64,000 bases of DNA. It comes from Cupriavidus malaysiensis. GTDB taxonomy: Bacteria; Pseudomonadota; Gammaproteobacteria; Burkholderiales; Burkholderiaceae. The position numbers and the translations under genes are program-made. The stretch spans positions 3,658,001 to 3,722,000 of the forward strand of contig NZ_CP017754.1 of NCBI RefSeq assembly GCF_001854325.1, written 5' to 3'. Numbering within the stretch: the stretch's first letter is position 1; each line of letters begins with the position of its first letter. Positions 34,633 through 43,119 of this stretch are shown here, piece after piece. The notes beneath the pieces are model-generated. The model saw only the letters and a list, made by a program, of their open reading frames with translations, ran no database searches and had not been told where the DNA came from.

Positions 34633-35070
34633 TTACTTGGACTTCACCATCAGACCGACACGCTTGACGCCATCCGCCTTCAGCTCGGACATCACGTCCA
34701 GCACCGCCTCGTAGCGTACCGAGCGGTCGGCGGCGATCACCACCGGCTGGTCGGGATTCTCTTCCTGGCGCTGGTTGACGAAGGCGATCAGGCCGGCCTT
34801 GTCGAGCTTGCGGTCGAAGGCCTTGCCGGCACTGTCCTGCCCGCGCGCGCTCAACGCACCGTCCTCGTGCACGGTGACGACGATGGGCGGCGTCTTCTGC
34901 TGCGGGGTGGCGTTGGCCACCGTGGGCAGGTCGACCACGGCCGGGCTCACGATCGGCGCGGCCACCATGAAGATGACGAGCAGCACGAGCATCACGTCGA
35001 TGTACGGCACGACGTTGATCTCGGCACTGGCGCGGCGGCGCGAGCCGCCGCGACGCTGGATAGCTGCCAT
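34633..35070 (-). CDS. tolR: Tol-Pal system protein TolR (ExbD/TolR family)
   Basis: A 145-aa protein with a single N-terminal membrane segment holding the essential proton-carrying aspartate (EINVVPYIDVMLVLLVIFMV, Asp at about residue 25) and a periplasmic domain ending in VMSELKADGVKRVGLM. It forms the stator unit with TolQ. It follows tolQ by 21 nt in the operon. Confidence 0.97.
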   Translation of the reverse strand: MAAIQRRGGSRRRASAEINVVPYIDVMLVLLVIFMVAAPIVSPAVVDLPTVANATPQQKTPPIVVTVHEDGALSARGQDSAGKAFDRKLDKAGLIAFVNQRQEENPDQPVVIAADRSVRYEAVLDVMSELKADGVKRVGLMVKSK

Positions 35071-35091
35071 AGCTTGGCTCCTTGCTGGCGA

Positions 35092-35775
35092 TCAGCGCGT
35101 CTGGCGCTGCAGGATGTTCAGGAACTCTTCCATGAAGCTCTCGAAACGGATTGCCAGCCGATCGATCTCGGTCGCATAACGGTTGTAGGCGATCACCGCG
35201 GGAATGGCGGCAAACAGGCCGATGGCCGTGGCCACCAGCGCTTCGGCGATGCCGGGCGCCACCGAGGCCAGGGTGGCCTGCTGCACATTGGACAGGCCGC
35301 GGAAGGCGTTCATGATGCCCCACACGGTGCCGAACAGGCCGATATAGGGGCTGACCGAGCCGACCGAGGCCAGGAAGGGAAGATGCGATTCCAGCACATC
35401 CATCTCGCGCTGGTAGGCCGCGCGCATGGCGCGGCGGGCAGCGTCGAGCAGCGCTCCGGCGTCGTTGCTGCGCTCGCGCGCCTTCAGGAATTCACCCATG
35501 CCGGACTCGAAGATGCGTTCCAGCGCCCCGGTGTTGTGGCGGTTGTTGACCGCGCTGTTATACAGCGCCTGCAGGTCGCCGCCGGCCCAGAAATCGCGCT
35601 CGAAGCCTTCGGTCTGGCTGCGCGCGGCGCGCAGCGCCATGTGCTTGCGGAAGATGTAGGTCCACGAGAACAGGGACATCACCAGCAGCAGCGCCATGAC
35701 GGCCTGCGCCAGCAGGCTGGCATGCAGCACCAGCGAAACGATGGACAGGTCTTGCGAGACGGTCACGGGATTCAT
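35092..35775 (-). CDS. tolQ: Tol-Pal system protein TolQ (MotA/TolQ/ExbB family)
   Basis: A 227-aa protein with three membrane segments (about residues 17-37, 135-157 and 168-190) and the conserved cytoplasmic loop. Family signatures are LPFLASVGSVSPYIGLFGTVWGIMNAF and SVAPGIAEALVATAIGLFAAIPAV. It conducts protons with TolR. The ATG at 35775 overlaps the stop of ybgC by 4 nt (ATGA), giving translational coupling. Confidence 0.97.
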   Translation of the reverse strand: MNPVTVSQDLSIVSLVLHASLLAQAVMALLLVMSLFSWTYIFRKHMALRAARSQTEGFERDFWAGGDLQALYNSAVNNRHNTGALERIFESGMGEFLKARERSNDAGALLDAARRAMRAAYQREMDVLESHLPFLASVGSVSPYIGLFGTVWGIMNAFRGLSNVQQATLASVAPGIAEALVATAIGLFAAIPAVIAYNRYATEIDRLAIRFESFMEEFLNILQRQTR

Positions 35776-36176
35776 CGGGCGGTCTTGATAGTTGCGAGGA
35801 CGGGGGCGGGGATGGGGGCGGGTCGAAATGTGGACTTGTCTACACAGCCGACCCGGATGGCGCCGGTCGCCAGCTGCTGCTCCCCGCGCCACGCTTCTTG
35901 GGCGAATTGGACCGAGGCCGGCCCGACCCGTTCAATCCGGGTCCGGATCTCGATCTGGTCGTCCAGGCGGGCGGGCGCATTGTATTCCACCGCCGTGCTC
36001 CTGACGACGAAGACCACGCCGGCCTCGTCGGACAGGGCCTGCTGGCCGATGCCGAGCGACCGCAGCCATTCGGTGCGGGCGCGTTCGAAGAATTTCAGGT
36101 AGTTGGCGTAGAACACTACGCCGCCCGCGTCGGTATCTTCCCAATACACGCGCAGGGTCCAGACAAAGTTCGTCAT
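35772..36176 (-). CDS. ybgC: Tol-Pal-associated acyl-CoA thioesterase YbgC
   Basis: A 134-aa hotdog-fold thioesterase, first gene of the Tol-Pal operon. The catalytic Asp is in YWEDTDAGGVVFYANYLKFFERARTE (DTDAGGVVYH-type motif). It hydrolyses short acyl-CoA or acyl-ACP and is linked to phospholipid metabolism. The start at 36176 gives the family length; the open frame continues 39 codons upstream into the glyA leader without similarity. Divergent from glyA. Confidence 0.95.
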   Translation of the reverse strand: MTNFVWTLRVYWEDTDAGGVVFYANYLKFFERARTEWLRSLGIGQQALSDEAGVVFVVRSTAVEYNAPARLDDQIEIRTRIERVGPASVQFAQEAWRGEQQLATGAIRVGCVDKSTFRPAPIPAPVLATIKTAR

Positions 36177-36252
36177 GGCCGCGATTGTAGCGGAGCCGTG
36201 CGCGACATTGACGTAAACCCTTGGCCTGCCCGCCACAGCCATGCCGCGCCGC

Positions 36253-36281
36253 TTGCGGCCGGCCCGAGGCTCGCGTAGACT
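36253..36281 (+). promoter_or_regulatory. glyA promoter
   Basis: TTGCGG (36253-36258), 17-nt spacer, TAGACT (36276-36281). The start site near 36288 falls about 11 nt before the P1 stem of the ZTP riboswitch, leaving a leader of about 225 nt. Confidence 0.65.
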
Positions 36282-36298
36282 CGCGCCAACCATTCCAT

Positions 36299-36392
36299 CT
36301 TGCGCGACTGGCGAAGTCAGTGGGCACTACCACGAGGAAGCGCAAGTTCTCTGGCGTGAAGTTCAGACGCCTGCCGCTCGCCTGGGCAGCGA
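36299..36392 (+). ncRNA. ZTP (pfl) riboswitch upstream of glyA
   Basis: The leader fits the ZTP/ZMP aptamer. P1: CTTGCGC (36299-36305) pairs perfectly with GCGCAAG (36340-36346). Inside it are the conserved ACTGGCG (36307-36313) and a P2 hairpin GTGG/CCAC, followed by the GAGGAAGC segment. A third hairpin (GGCGT with ACGCC, 36353-36373) precedes the conserved ZTP-contacting CGCCTGGGCAG (36379-36389). ZTP signals a shortage of 10-formyl-THF, and glyA, which feeds one-carbon units to THF, is a classical target. The expression platform before the start codon is not resolved by eye. Confidence 0.88.
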
Positions 36393-36513
36393 ATGGGAAG
36401 CAGGGTGCGCCCTGCGCCGGCCGCAACCAGGCCGGTGCAGGTCGCATGTGCCTTCCCCCGCGCGCCCTACCCCCGAAGCCAAGTCGGATCCCCTTTTCAA
36501 GACGAATCCCGCC

Positions 36514-37761
36514 ATGTTCGAACGCAGCCGCTATACGATCGACCAGATCGATCCGGAACTCTTCGCCGCCATCCAGAAGGAAGACCAGCGCCAGGAAGAT
36601 CACATCGAGCTGATCGCCTCGGAAAACTACACCTCGCCGGCCGTGATGGCCGCGCAGGGCTCGCAGCTGACCAACAAGTACGCCGAGGGCTATCCCGGCA
36701 AGCGCTACTACGGCGGCTGCGAGTACGTCGACGTCGTCGAGCAACTGGCGATCGACCGCGTCAAGCAACTGTTTGGCGCCGAAGCCGCCAACGTACAGCC
36801 GAATTCCGGCTCGCAGGCCAACCAGGGCGTGTTCTTCGCCGTGCTGAAGCCGGGCGACACCATCATGGGCATGAGCCTGGCCGAAGGCGGTCACCTGACC
36901 CACGGCATGGCCCTCAATATGAGCGGCAAGTGGTTCAACGTGGTCAGCTACGGCCTGAACGCCCAGGAAGACATCGACTACGACGCACTGGAAAAACTGG
37001 CCCAGGAAAAGAAGCCCAAGCTGATCATCGCCGGCGCGTCCGCCTTCGCCCTGCGCATCGACTTCGAGCGCATCGCCCGCGTGGCCAAGTCCATCGGCGC
37101 CTACTTCATGGTCGACATGGCCCACTACGCCGGCCTGATCGCCGCCGGCGTCTATCCGAACCCGGTGCCGCATGCCGACTTCGTCACCACCACCACGCAC
37201 AAGAGCCTGCGCGGCCCGCGCGGCGGCGTGATCCTGATGAAGGCCGAGCACGAGAAGGCCATCAACTCGGCCATCTTCCCCGGCATCCAGGGCGGCCCGC
37301 TGATGCACGTGATCGCCGGCAAGGCCGTGGCCTTCAAGGAAGCACTGGCGCCCGAGTTCAAGGCCTACCAGCAACAGGTGGTGAAGAACGCCGCTGTGCT
37401 GGCCGAGACCCTGATCGCGCGCGGCCTGCGCATCGTCTCCGGCCGCACCGAGAGCCACGTGATGCTGGTCGACCTGCGCGCCAAGCAGATCACCGGCAAG
37501 GAAGCCGAGAAGATCCTCGGCGACGCGCACATCACCGTCAACAAGAACGCCATCCCCAACGACCCGGAAAAGCCCTTCGTCACCTCGGGCATCCGCCTGG
37601 GCTCGCCGGCCATGACCACCCGCGGCTTCAAGGAAGAAGAAGCCCGCCAGGTCGCCAACCTGATCGCCGACGTGCTGGACAACCCGCACGACGAGGCCAA
37701 TATCGCGCGCGTGCGCGAGCAGGTCGCCGCGCTGACCAAGCGCTTCCCGGTCTACGGTTGA
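36514..37761 (+). CDS. glyA: Serine hydroxymethyltransferase
   Basis: A 415-aa PLP enzyme that interconverts serine plus THF and glycine plus methylene-THF. Conserved: [35 protein letters not shown], the PLP-lysine motif [14 protein letters not shown], and the C-terminal [16 protein letters not shown]. The start at 36514 gives the family length; the longer open frame runs through the riboswitch. It is under ZTP riboswitch control and is followed by nrdR, 159 nt on. Confidence 0.97.
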   Translation: MFERSRYTIDQIDPELFAAIQKEDQRQEDHIELIASENYTSPAVMAAQGSQLTNKYAEGYPGKRYYGGCEYVDVVEQLAIDRVKQLFGAEAANVQPNSGSQANQGVFFAVLKPGDTIMGMSLAEGGHLTHGMALNMSGKWFNVVSYGLNAQEDIDYDALEKLAQEKKPKLIIAGASAFALRIDFERIARVAKSIGAYFMVDMAHYAGLIAAGVYPNPVPHADFVTTTTHKSLRGPRGGVILMKAEHEKAINSAIFPGIQGGPLMHVIAGKAVAFKEALAPEFKAYQQQVVKNAAVLAETLIARGLRIVSGRTESHVMLVDLRAKQITGKEAEKILGDAHITVNKNAIPNDPEKPFVTSGIRLGSPAMTTRGFKEEEARQVANLIADVLDNPHDEANIARVREQVAALTKRFPVYG

Positions 37762-37920
37762 GGCATTAAGACCGCCTGCCCCGCCGCCCGCCCGGGCGGC
37801 GCCAGGCTCGGGCATGCCGGCAGCCGGCATGCCCGCCCGCCCCTCGTCAAGGCGGGCGCGCCATGACAGAATCACAATACGGCCGGCGCAGCCGCTCCAT
37901 ACATCCCAAGGTGGTCAGGC

Positions 37921-38388
37921 ATGAAATGTCCCTTCTGCGGTCATTCCAACACGCAGGTGCTTGACACCCGCATGTCCGAAGAGGGCGACACCGTGCGCCG
38001 CCGCCGGCGCTGCGAATCCTGCGACCGCCGCTTCACCACCTACGAGCGCATCGAACTGTTCTTTCCCGCCATCGTCAAGAAGAACGGCTCGCGCGAGGAC
38101 TACGTCCGCGCCAAGCTCAAGGACTCCATGCGCACCGCGCTGCGCAAGCGCCCGGTCTCGGCCGAGGCCATCGACGATGCCATCACCCGCATCGAGGAAA
38201 AACTGCTGTCGCTGGGCCAGAAGGAACTGCTCAGCAGCCAGGTCGGCGAACTGGTGATGCGCGAGCTGCGCAAGCTGGACAAGATCGCCTACATCCGCTT
38301 TGCCTCGGTCTACCGGAGCTTCGAGGACGTGTCGGAATTCCGCGAAGTGCTGGAAGAGATTTCCGCCAGCCCGGCCCGCAAGGCCTGA
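37921..38388 (+). CDS. nrdR: Transcriptional repressor NrdR
   Basis: A 155-aa repressor of ribonucleotide reductase genes. The zinc ribbon is complete (Cys3, Cys6, Cys31, Cys34: MKCPFCGH and CESCDRRF), followed by the ATP-cone domain ([31 protein letters not shown]). Length is normal. The order glyA-nrdR-minor pilins-ribD matches Ralstonia and Cupriavidus (from memory). Confidence 0.97.
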   Translation: MKCPFCGHSNTQVLDTRMSEEGDTVRRRRRCESCDRRFTTYERIELFFPAIVKKNGSREDYVRAKLKDSMRTALRKRPVSAEAIDDAITRIEEKLLSLGQKELLSSQVGELVMRELRKLDKIAYIRFASVYRSFEDVSEFREVLEEISASPARKA

Positions 38389-38769
38389 GCGCCGCCTCCC
38401 TTCAACCCTTTCGCTTCACGCTTCTGACTGCCGTCGCCAGCGCCGGCTCGTGGCTGGTGTTGATGCTTCAGCCCGGCAGGCTGGCGTCGGCGCAGGTGTT
38501 GACCTCGTGCCCGCGCTGACGCAGTTGCGGTTCACGCCATGCGTGACATCGGAGTAGCTGCCGGCGCTGCCCAGGTTCTTGAAGTGGCGGATGCCGGGTA
38601 GTGTACCGGCCGACCCGGGGCAGGTCTTGCCGGCATGCCTCCATCGCATCCTGGTCCTCGGCGACAGGCCGGCGGGCGCAACATGATGACGCCAACTCGT
38701 GACAGGCCGACACGTCGGTCCGGCAGCCAGTCCCTATGCTGACCGGTAACCAGATCGACGGAGGCTGCC
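38389..38769. other. Intergenic region nrdR to pilin cluster
   Basis: About 380 bp. It contains the decayed minus-strand coding remnant listed separately and a strong ribosome binding site (GGAGG at 38760-38764) for the pilV-like gene. A TATGCT box at 38735-38740 may be its -10 element; I see no convincing -35. Confidence 0.55.
38468..38613 (-). pseudogene. Decayed coding remnant, C-terminal fragment
   Basis: On the minus strand two frames joined by an apparent 1-nt deletion near 38515 read as a plausible protein end: RHFKNLGSAGSYSDVTHGVN, RNCVSAG, then HEVNTCADASLPG and a stop. It looks like the end of a secreted protein with paired cysteines, but I cannot name the family. No start or intact upstream part is present. 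Confidence 0.35.
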
Positions 38770-39309
38770 ATGCCAGGTCCTGCTCCCATCCGCACCCACT
38801 GTCCCGGCGGCACCGACGGCGCCGGCCACCGCTATCGCCCCATCCGCAGCGGCCGGGCAGGCCTGTTCCGGCGCAGCGGGATGGCCGGCCGCCGCGGCCG
38901 TCGCCACCTGGTGCCCCCAGCGCACCCCGGCGCGCATGCGCGCCGCTTGCCATGCCGCCGGCACCCACGCAAGCGGCCCGGATACGTCCTGACTGAAAGC
39001 CTGGCTGCGCTTGCCCTGGCCATCATGGCCATGCTGCCGCTCGCCGGGCTCTCGCCGCATGCACTGCAGGCCTTGCGCCATGCCGAGGCCTTCGGCGCCG
39101 CCACCCGCGCCGCGGTCGAGCTGATCGAAGCCGACGCGCCGGAGCGGGCACTCCCCCCGCTCCAGGGCGCGGGCGTACTGGCGCTGCGCTCCTGCGACCG
39201 CCTCGACAGCCTCGGCTGCGCTGCCGGGCGCCGGCTGGCGGTCGCGCGGCTGGCCCGCGCCGGCCTGGCGCCGCAGGATATGGCGCTCGTGCTGTGGAGC
39301 CGCCCGTGA
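38770..39309 (+). CDS. pilV: Type IV minor pilin, PilV-like, with a long leader
   Basis: A 179-aa prepilin-like protein. The class III signal is clear: a basic leader RRHPRKRPG, cleavage after Gly71, then YVLTESLAALALAIMAMLPLAG with the Glu at position +5. The rest is short (about 108 residues) with a probable cysteine pair (SCDRLDSLGC). The ATG at 38770 has a perfect GGAGG 5 nt upstream, which gives a 71-residue leader, far longer than the usual 6-30; internal ATG 38881 would shorten it to 34. First gene of the minor-pilin operon. Confidence 0.75.
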   Translation: MPGPAPIRTHCPGGTDGAGHRYRPIRSGRAGLFRRSGMAGRRGRRHLVPPAHPGAHARRLPCRRHPRKRPGYVLTESLAALALAIMAMLPLAGLSPHALQALRHAEAFGAATRAAVELIEADAPERALPPLQGAGVLALRSCDRLDSLGCAAGRRLAVARLARAGLAPQDMALVLWSRP

Positions 39310-39392
39310 CCGGCGGCGCCCGCCGAAACTCCCAAGCCAGGTCGCGGACGTCGCCGGCTCCCGCTGCGCGCCGCCACCACGGCGGGCACGGC

Positions 39393-40316
39393 ATGCGGAC
39401 CGGGCAATATCGCGGCCTGTCGCTGGTCGAGCTGCTGGTCGGACTGGTACTCGGCCTGCTGGTGATGGGCCTGGCCGCCGTCACTTTCCAGGCGCTGCAG
39501 GCCGCCTACCGGCTGGCGGTGGACCGCATCCTGCTCGAGGAACGCGGCCAGCGCGCGCTGGCAGCCGTGGCGCACCTGGTCCGCCACGCCGGCTGGCGTC
39601 CGGCCGACGCCCCCGCGCTGCCACCCGGCGCGCCGCCGGTGCTCAGCGGGCGCGACGACTGCGGCCAGCCGGCGATCGGCCAGGCACTTTCCTGCGGGCG
39701 GCGCGCCACGGGCGCGAGCGACGCCCTGCTGGTTCGCCTGAGCGGCAGCGCGCAAGGCAGCGACCCGACCGTCCCGGACGGGACCATGACCGACTGCGGC
39801 GGCTACCCGCTTGCCATGCAGGCGGTCGACGAAGCCGGTGCCCCGGTCGCCGGACATGCCGCGGCCAACCTGCTCTATCTCGGCGTCGGCAACGATGGCG
39901 AGCCCCAATTGCTGTGCCGCTACCCCAGCCGGCGGGCCGGGCGGGCACTGGCCGGCGCGTGGACCTCCGGCGCGCTCGTGCGCGGTGTGGAAACGCTGCA
40001 GTTCCGCTACGGCGTGGACCGCGATGGCGACGGCGCCGTCGACGACTTCCTTTCCGCCGCGGAGATCGAGGACGGCGGTGCCGCCTGGAACCAGGTACGT
40101 GCCGTGCAGGTGGCCATGGTCCTGCGCGGCGAACGGCCGCAGGCCGGCGCCGGCCCGGCCGCCCCCCTGCTCCTGTTGCCGCGCCGTCCGCAGGACGTGC
40201 CCGCCGCGCCCGGTAGCGACACCGTATTCCTGCCAGCCGATGGTCACGGACTGGTGCGCAAGGTCTTCGCCGCCACCTTCCGCCTGCGCAATCCGATGGA
40301 GCTCGGCGCACCATGA
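39393..40316 (+). CDS. pilW: Type IV minor pilin, PilW-like
   Basis: A 307-aa prepilin: leader MRTGQYRG, then LSLVELLVGLVLGLLVMGLA with Glu at +5. The large C-terminal domain (FRYGVDRDGDGAVDDFLSAAEIE, VQVAMVLRGERPQA) is typical of PilW. The start at 39393 places the leader correctly; an upstream GTG at 39294 would overlap pilV and is less likely. It overlaps the pilX-like gene by 4 nt (ATGA). PilW helps initiate pilus assembly with the other minor pilins. Confidence 0.85.
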   Translation: MRTGQYRGLSLVELLVGLVLGLLVMGLAAVTFQALQAAYRLAVDRILLEERGQRALAAVAHLVRHAGWRPADAPALPPGAPPVLSGRDDCGQPAIGQALSCGRRATGASDALLVRLSGSAQGSDPTVPDGTMTDCGGYPLAMQAVDEAGAPVAGHAAANLLYLGVGNDGEPQLLCRYPSRRAGRALAGAWTSGALVRGVETLQFRYGVDRDGDGAVDDFLSAAEIEDGGAAWNQVRAVQVAMVLRGERPQAGAGPAAPLLLLPRRPQDVPAAPGSDTVFLPADGHGLVRKVFAATFRLRNPMELGAP

Positions 40317-40951
40317 GCCCGTCGCCTCGACACCACCCCAGCCCGGCCCTGCGCCGATGCCGAGCGTGCGACCGCGGCGGCGCCACCTTGCTGGCGACGG
40401 CAGTCCTGCTGCTATCGGCCGCAGGCTGCGCGCTCGCCCTGCTGTCCTTCCTGCTTTCAGCCAGGCAACTCGCCACGCTGCAGTTGGAGCGCGAGATCGC
40501 CCTGCACGCGGCGGAGGCAGCCCTGCTCGACGCCGAGGCCGACATCGCCCAGTCGCTGCGCGCGGTGGCCAGCGGCGCCGGCACACGCCTGGCGGATTGG
40601 CCGCTCCCCGGACAATGCGGCAGCGGTCCGCTGCGAGGGCTGTGCCGCACCGAACGCGGCGGCGTGCCAGCCTGGCGGGCCTGGCTCGAGGCCGGCCAGG
40701 GCCTGCACGAAATGGGCGTCGGCTTCGGCGACATCACTGGCAACCGATTGCCGCAGCTGCCGCCGGAGGCTGCCGGCGTCACCCTGCGGCCGCGCTACCT
40801 GATCGAGCGCCTGCCCGACAGCGCGGGAGACAGCCCCCCGGCTTCCGGCTACGGCGAGACACTCCCGCTGCCACGCCTGCGCATTACCGCCATCGGCCTG
40901 GGCCGCGGCGCCGTGGCGCGCGCCGTGCTGCAGAGCGAGTTCCAGCCATGA
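40313..40951 (+). CDS. pilX: Type IV pilus assembly protein, PilX-like
   Basis: A 212-aa protein with an N-terminal hydrophobic helix (GGATLLATAVLLLSAAGCALALLSF, from about residue 22) preceded by a basic leader (RRCRACDRGG). The +5 glutamate of true prepilins is absent, as is common in PilX proteins. Residues after the helix (EREIALHAAEAALLDAEADI) match the PilX pattern RNxRDRxxAFQAAEAAL in position. It is translationally coupled to both neighbours by ATGA overlaps. Confidence 0.8.
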   Translation: MSPSPRHHPSPALRRCRACDRGGATLLATAVLLLSAAGCALALLSFLLSARQLATLQLEREIALHAAEAALLDAEADIAQSLRAVASGAGTRLADWPLPGQCGSGPLRGLCRTERGGVPAWRAWLEAGQGLHEMGVGFGDITGNRLPQLPPEAAGVTLRPRYLIERLPDSAGDSPPASGYGETLPLPRLRITAIGLGRGAVARAVLQSEFQP

Positions 40952-42651
40952 GCGCCATCGTCATCGTGCGTTTCGTCGGGGCGGCCATGCCGACGCTGGG
41001 TGCGCTGGGCGTGGCGGCGGGCCTGGCCTGCCTGCCCTCCCCGGCCTGTCGCGCGACCGCCGGCCCCGGCCCAGACGGACGGCCGACGCCGGCGGTGCCA
41101 GCCGGCCTGGTGTTCCTGGCAGGAGCGGACGGACGCCTGACGGCGCGCGCCCTGCCTGCGGACGACAAGGCCGGGCCGGCGCCAGCCCGCTGGCGGGTGA
41201 CGGTAGCGGTCCCGCGCCAGGCCGGAGCCGGCGAGCGCCGTCCTGCGCGACCGGTGAGCCTGCCTCCGCCCGCCTGGCTGCCGGGACAGCAGGGACACGC
41301 CGCTTTCGTGGCACGCCAGGCCGACCGCCCCGCCCTGGTCTGGCTCGGCGCCGGCGACGGCCGGCTGCGCGCCTTCGACGCCGCCACCGGCGCGGTGCTT
41401 GCCGCGGTCGCCCCACCCCGCTTCACCACCGGCGCCGGGGAGGCACCGCCGAGCGGCCCGCCCTGCCCGGCTCCGCAGGCCGCCGACGTCCGCCTGCTCG
41501 ACGGTGCCTGGCGCACCGTCCTGCTTTGCAGCGTGCAACTCGGTGGTACGCCGGCGGCCGCCCTCGCCCTCTACGTGCTCGATGTCACCCGCGTCGTCGC
41601 CGGCAGCCCGCCCCCCGCGGTACTGCTGGCACGCGCCGCCTCGCCTGCGCTGGCATTGACCGCCACCGGGCCGCTGCGCGCGCTCGCCCTCGGCAAGCCG
41701 CAACAGCCCCGCTGGCACGTGATGGCCACGACCGGCCCGTCGGCCAGCGGAGATGGTCCCGGCCTCGCCATGCTGCCACTGGACGTGGGCGCGCCGGACC
41801 TTACCCTGCCCCTCCCGCGCGAGGCCTGCCCTGGCGGGCAGCAAGCCACAGCCATCCTCGCCGCCGATGTGCTGGAAGACACGGACGGCCTGGCGCGGGC
41901 AGCGTATGCGGTGGACGATCAAGCACAGCTATGGCGATGGGACCTGCCGGTCGCCGAGACGCCCGGCACCGGCAAGCCTGCCGCCTGCCTGCATGCCCGG
42001 CCGGCCCCGGCTGACCCGCTCGCGCCGCAGGGCACCGCGGCGGCACCGCTGATCTTCCCCACCGCGAGCGGGCCTCTGGTGGTCTACGGCCACGGCAGCA
42101 CCGTGCGCGCCGTGGCCGACACGGGCACACCCGCGCAGGAAGCCCGGCCACTCGCAACAGTGCTGGCCGAAACGACTGGCGCCGGCAGCGTACTGCGGCG
42201 CGCCGGCGGCACCCCGGCATCCGCTGCTTCCGGCTGGCAACTGGTATTGCCGCACCCCGGCGAACGCGTACGGCACCTGCTGAAGGCGGGACCGGCCCAT
42301 GTCGCCATCCTCACCGTGGACGCTGCCCGGCAACCACGCGGCTACCTGGTCGGCGCCGGTCTCGGCGAGTCGATCGGCAGCCTGGGACCGGGACAGGCCG
42401 CGGCGCATTACACGACCGGCCGCGCCGTCGGCCCGGATGCCCACCTGCTGGTCGCGCAGGCAGCGCCGCGGCGACGTGGCGATACGCCCGCCCGGGCGGA
42501 GGCGCCGCAATGGGAAGATGCCGCCTACACCCTGTGGTCCATCGACGGCGGCCATGCCACCCCCTTGAACCGCATCTATGCCTCCCGGCGCAAGGGGCGC
42601 CTGGGCTGGCGCGAGCTGATCCCTGCGCCGGCCGTGGAGACCGCGCCGTGA
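40948..42651 (+). CDS. Short PilY1-like protein
   Basis: A 567-aa protein with an N-terminal signal peptide (about residues 1-34). Its repeats resemble the C-terminal beta-propeller of PilY1: LVWLGAGDGRLRAFDAATGAV (about residue 130) and DVLEDTDGLARAAYAVDDQA followed by QLWRWDLP, which correspond to the PilY1 propeller blades and a degenerate calcium loop. It lacks the N-terminal von Willebrand A domain and is about half the length of PilY1 (over 1000 aa). Its place between pilX and the pilE-like gene is the usual one for PilY1. ATGA and GTGA overlaps couple it on both sides. Confidence 0.7.
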   Translation: MSAIVIVRFVGAAMPTLGALGVAAGLACLPSPACRATAGPGPDGRPTPAVPAGLVFLAGADGRLTARALPADDKAGPAPARWRVTVAVPRQAGAGERRPARPVSLPPPAWLPGQQGHAAFVARQADRPALVWLGAGDGRLRAFDAATGAVLAAVAPPRFTTGAGEAPPSGPPCPAPQAADVRLLDGAWRTVLLCSVQLGGTPAAALALYVLDVTRVVAGSPPPAVLLARAASPALALTATGPLRALALGKPQQPRWHVMATTGPSASGDGPGLAMLPLDVGAPDLTLPLPREACPGGQQATAILAADVLEDTDGLARAAYAVDDQAQLWRWDLPVAETPGTGKPAACLHARPAPADPLAPQGTAAAPLIFPTASGPLVVYGHGSTVRAVADTGTPAQEARPLATVLAETTGAGSVLRRAGGTPASAASGWQLVLPHPGERVRHLLKAGPAHVAILTVDAARQPRGYLVGAGLGESIGSLGPGQAAAHYTTGRAVGPDAHLLVAQAAPRRRGDTPARAEAPQWEDAAYTLWSIDGGHATPLNRIYASRRKGRLGWRELIPAPAVETAP

Positions 42652-43118
42652 GAGGCCACCCGGTCAGGCCTGCCGCACGGCCCAGCCAGGCCGCCTTCAC
42701 AGTGCTGGAACTACTGTTCGCGCTGGCCATCGTGGCCGTGCTGGCGGCCATCGCGATGCCGGCCTGGCAGCAGCACATCGAACGGGGCCGCCGCCAGGAA
42801 GCCAAGGCTGCCCTCGTCGCCGCCATGCTGGAACTGGAACGCCACGCGCTCGCCACGGCGAGCTACGCTGCGCCTGACGCGCCGGCAACGGTCGCGGGGC
42901 AATGGCCGCGCGCGGTGCCGCCGCCGCCCGCCGCCGCGCGGCACATGCTGCTGGCCGCCGCCTGCCCACAGGCCGGCATCGACCGTTGCGTGGAGTTGCA
43001 TGCGGTACCGATGCAGGCGGATCCCCGCTGCGGCACGCTGATCCTGCGCAGCACCGGCGAATGGCTGGTGCAGGACGGCGCCGCCGGACCGCCTCAGCCC
43101 TTGCCTGGAGACTGCTGA
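42648..43118 (+). CDS. pilE: Type IV minor pilin, PilE-like
   Basis: A 156-aa prepilin: a leader of about 17 residues (VRGHPVRPAARPSQAA) then FTVLELLFALAIVAVLAAIA with Glu at +5. The residue before the cleavage site is Ala rather than the usual Gly. Residues WQQHIERGRRQEAKAAL and two C-terminal cysteines (DPRCG, PGDC) are typical. The start is a GTG overlapping the stop of the PilY1-like gene (GTGA). It is followed 1 nt later by the next gene. Confidence 0.8.
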   Translation: MRGHPVRPAARPSQAAFTVLELLFALAIVAVLAAIAMPAWQQHIERGRRQEAKAALVAAMLELERHALATASYAAPDAPATVAGQWPRAVPPPPAAARHMLLAAACPQAGIDRCVELHAVPMQADPRCGTLILRSTGEWLVQDGAAGPPQPLPGDC

Positions 43119-43119
43119 G

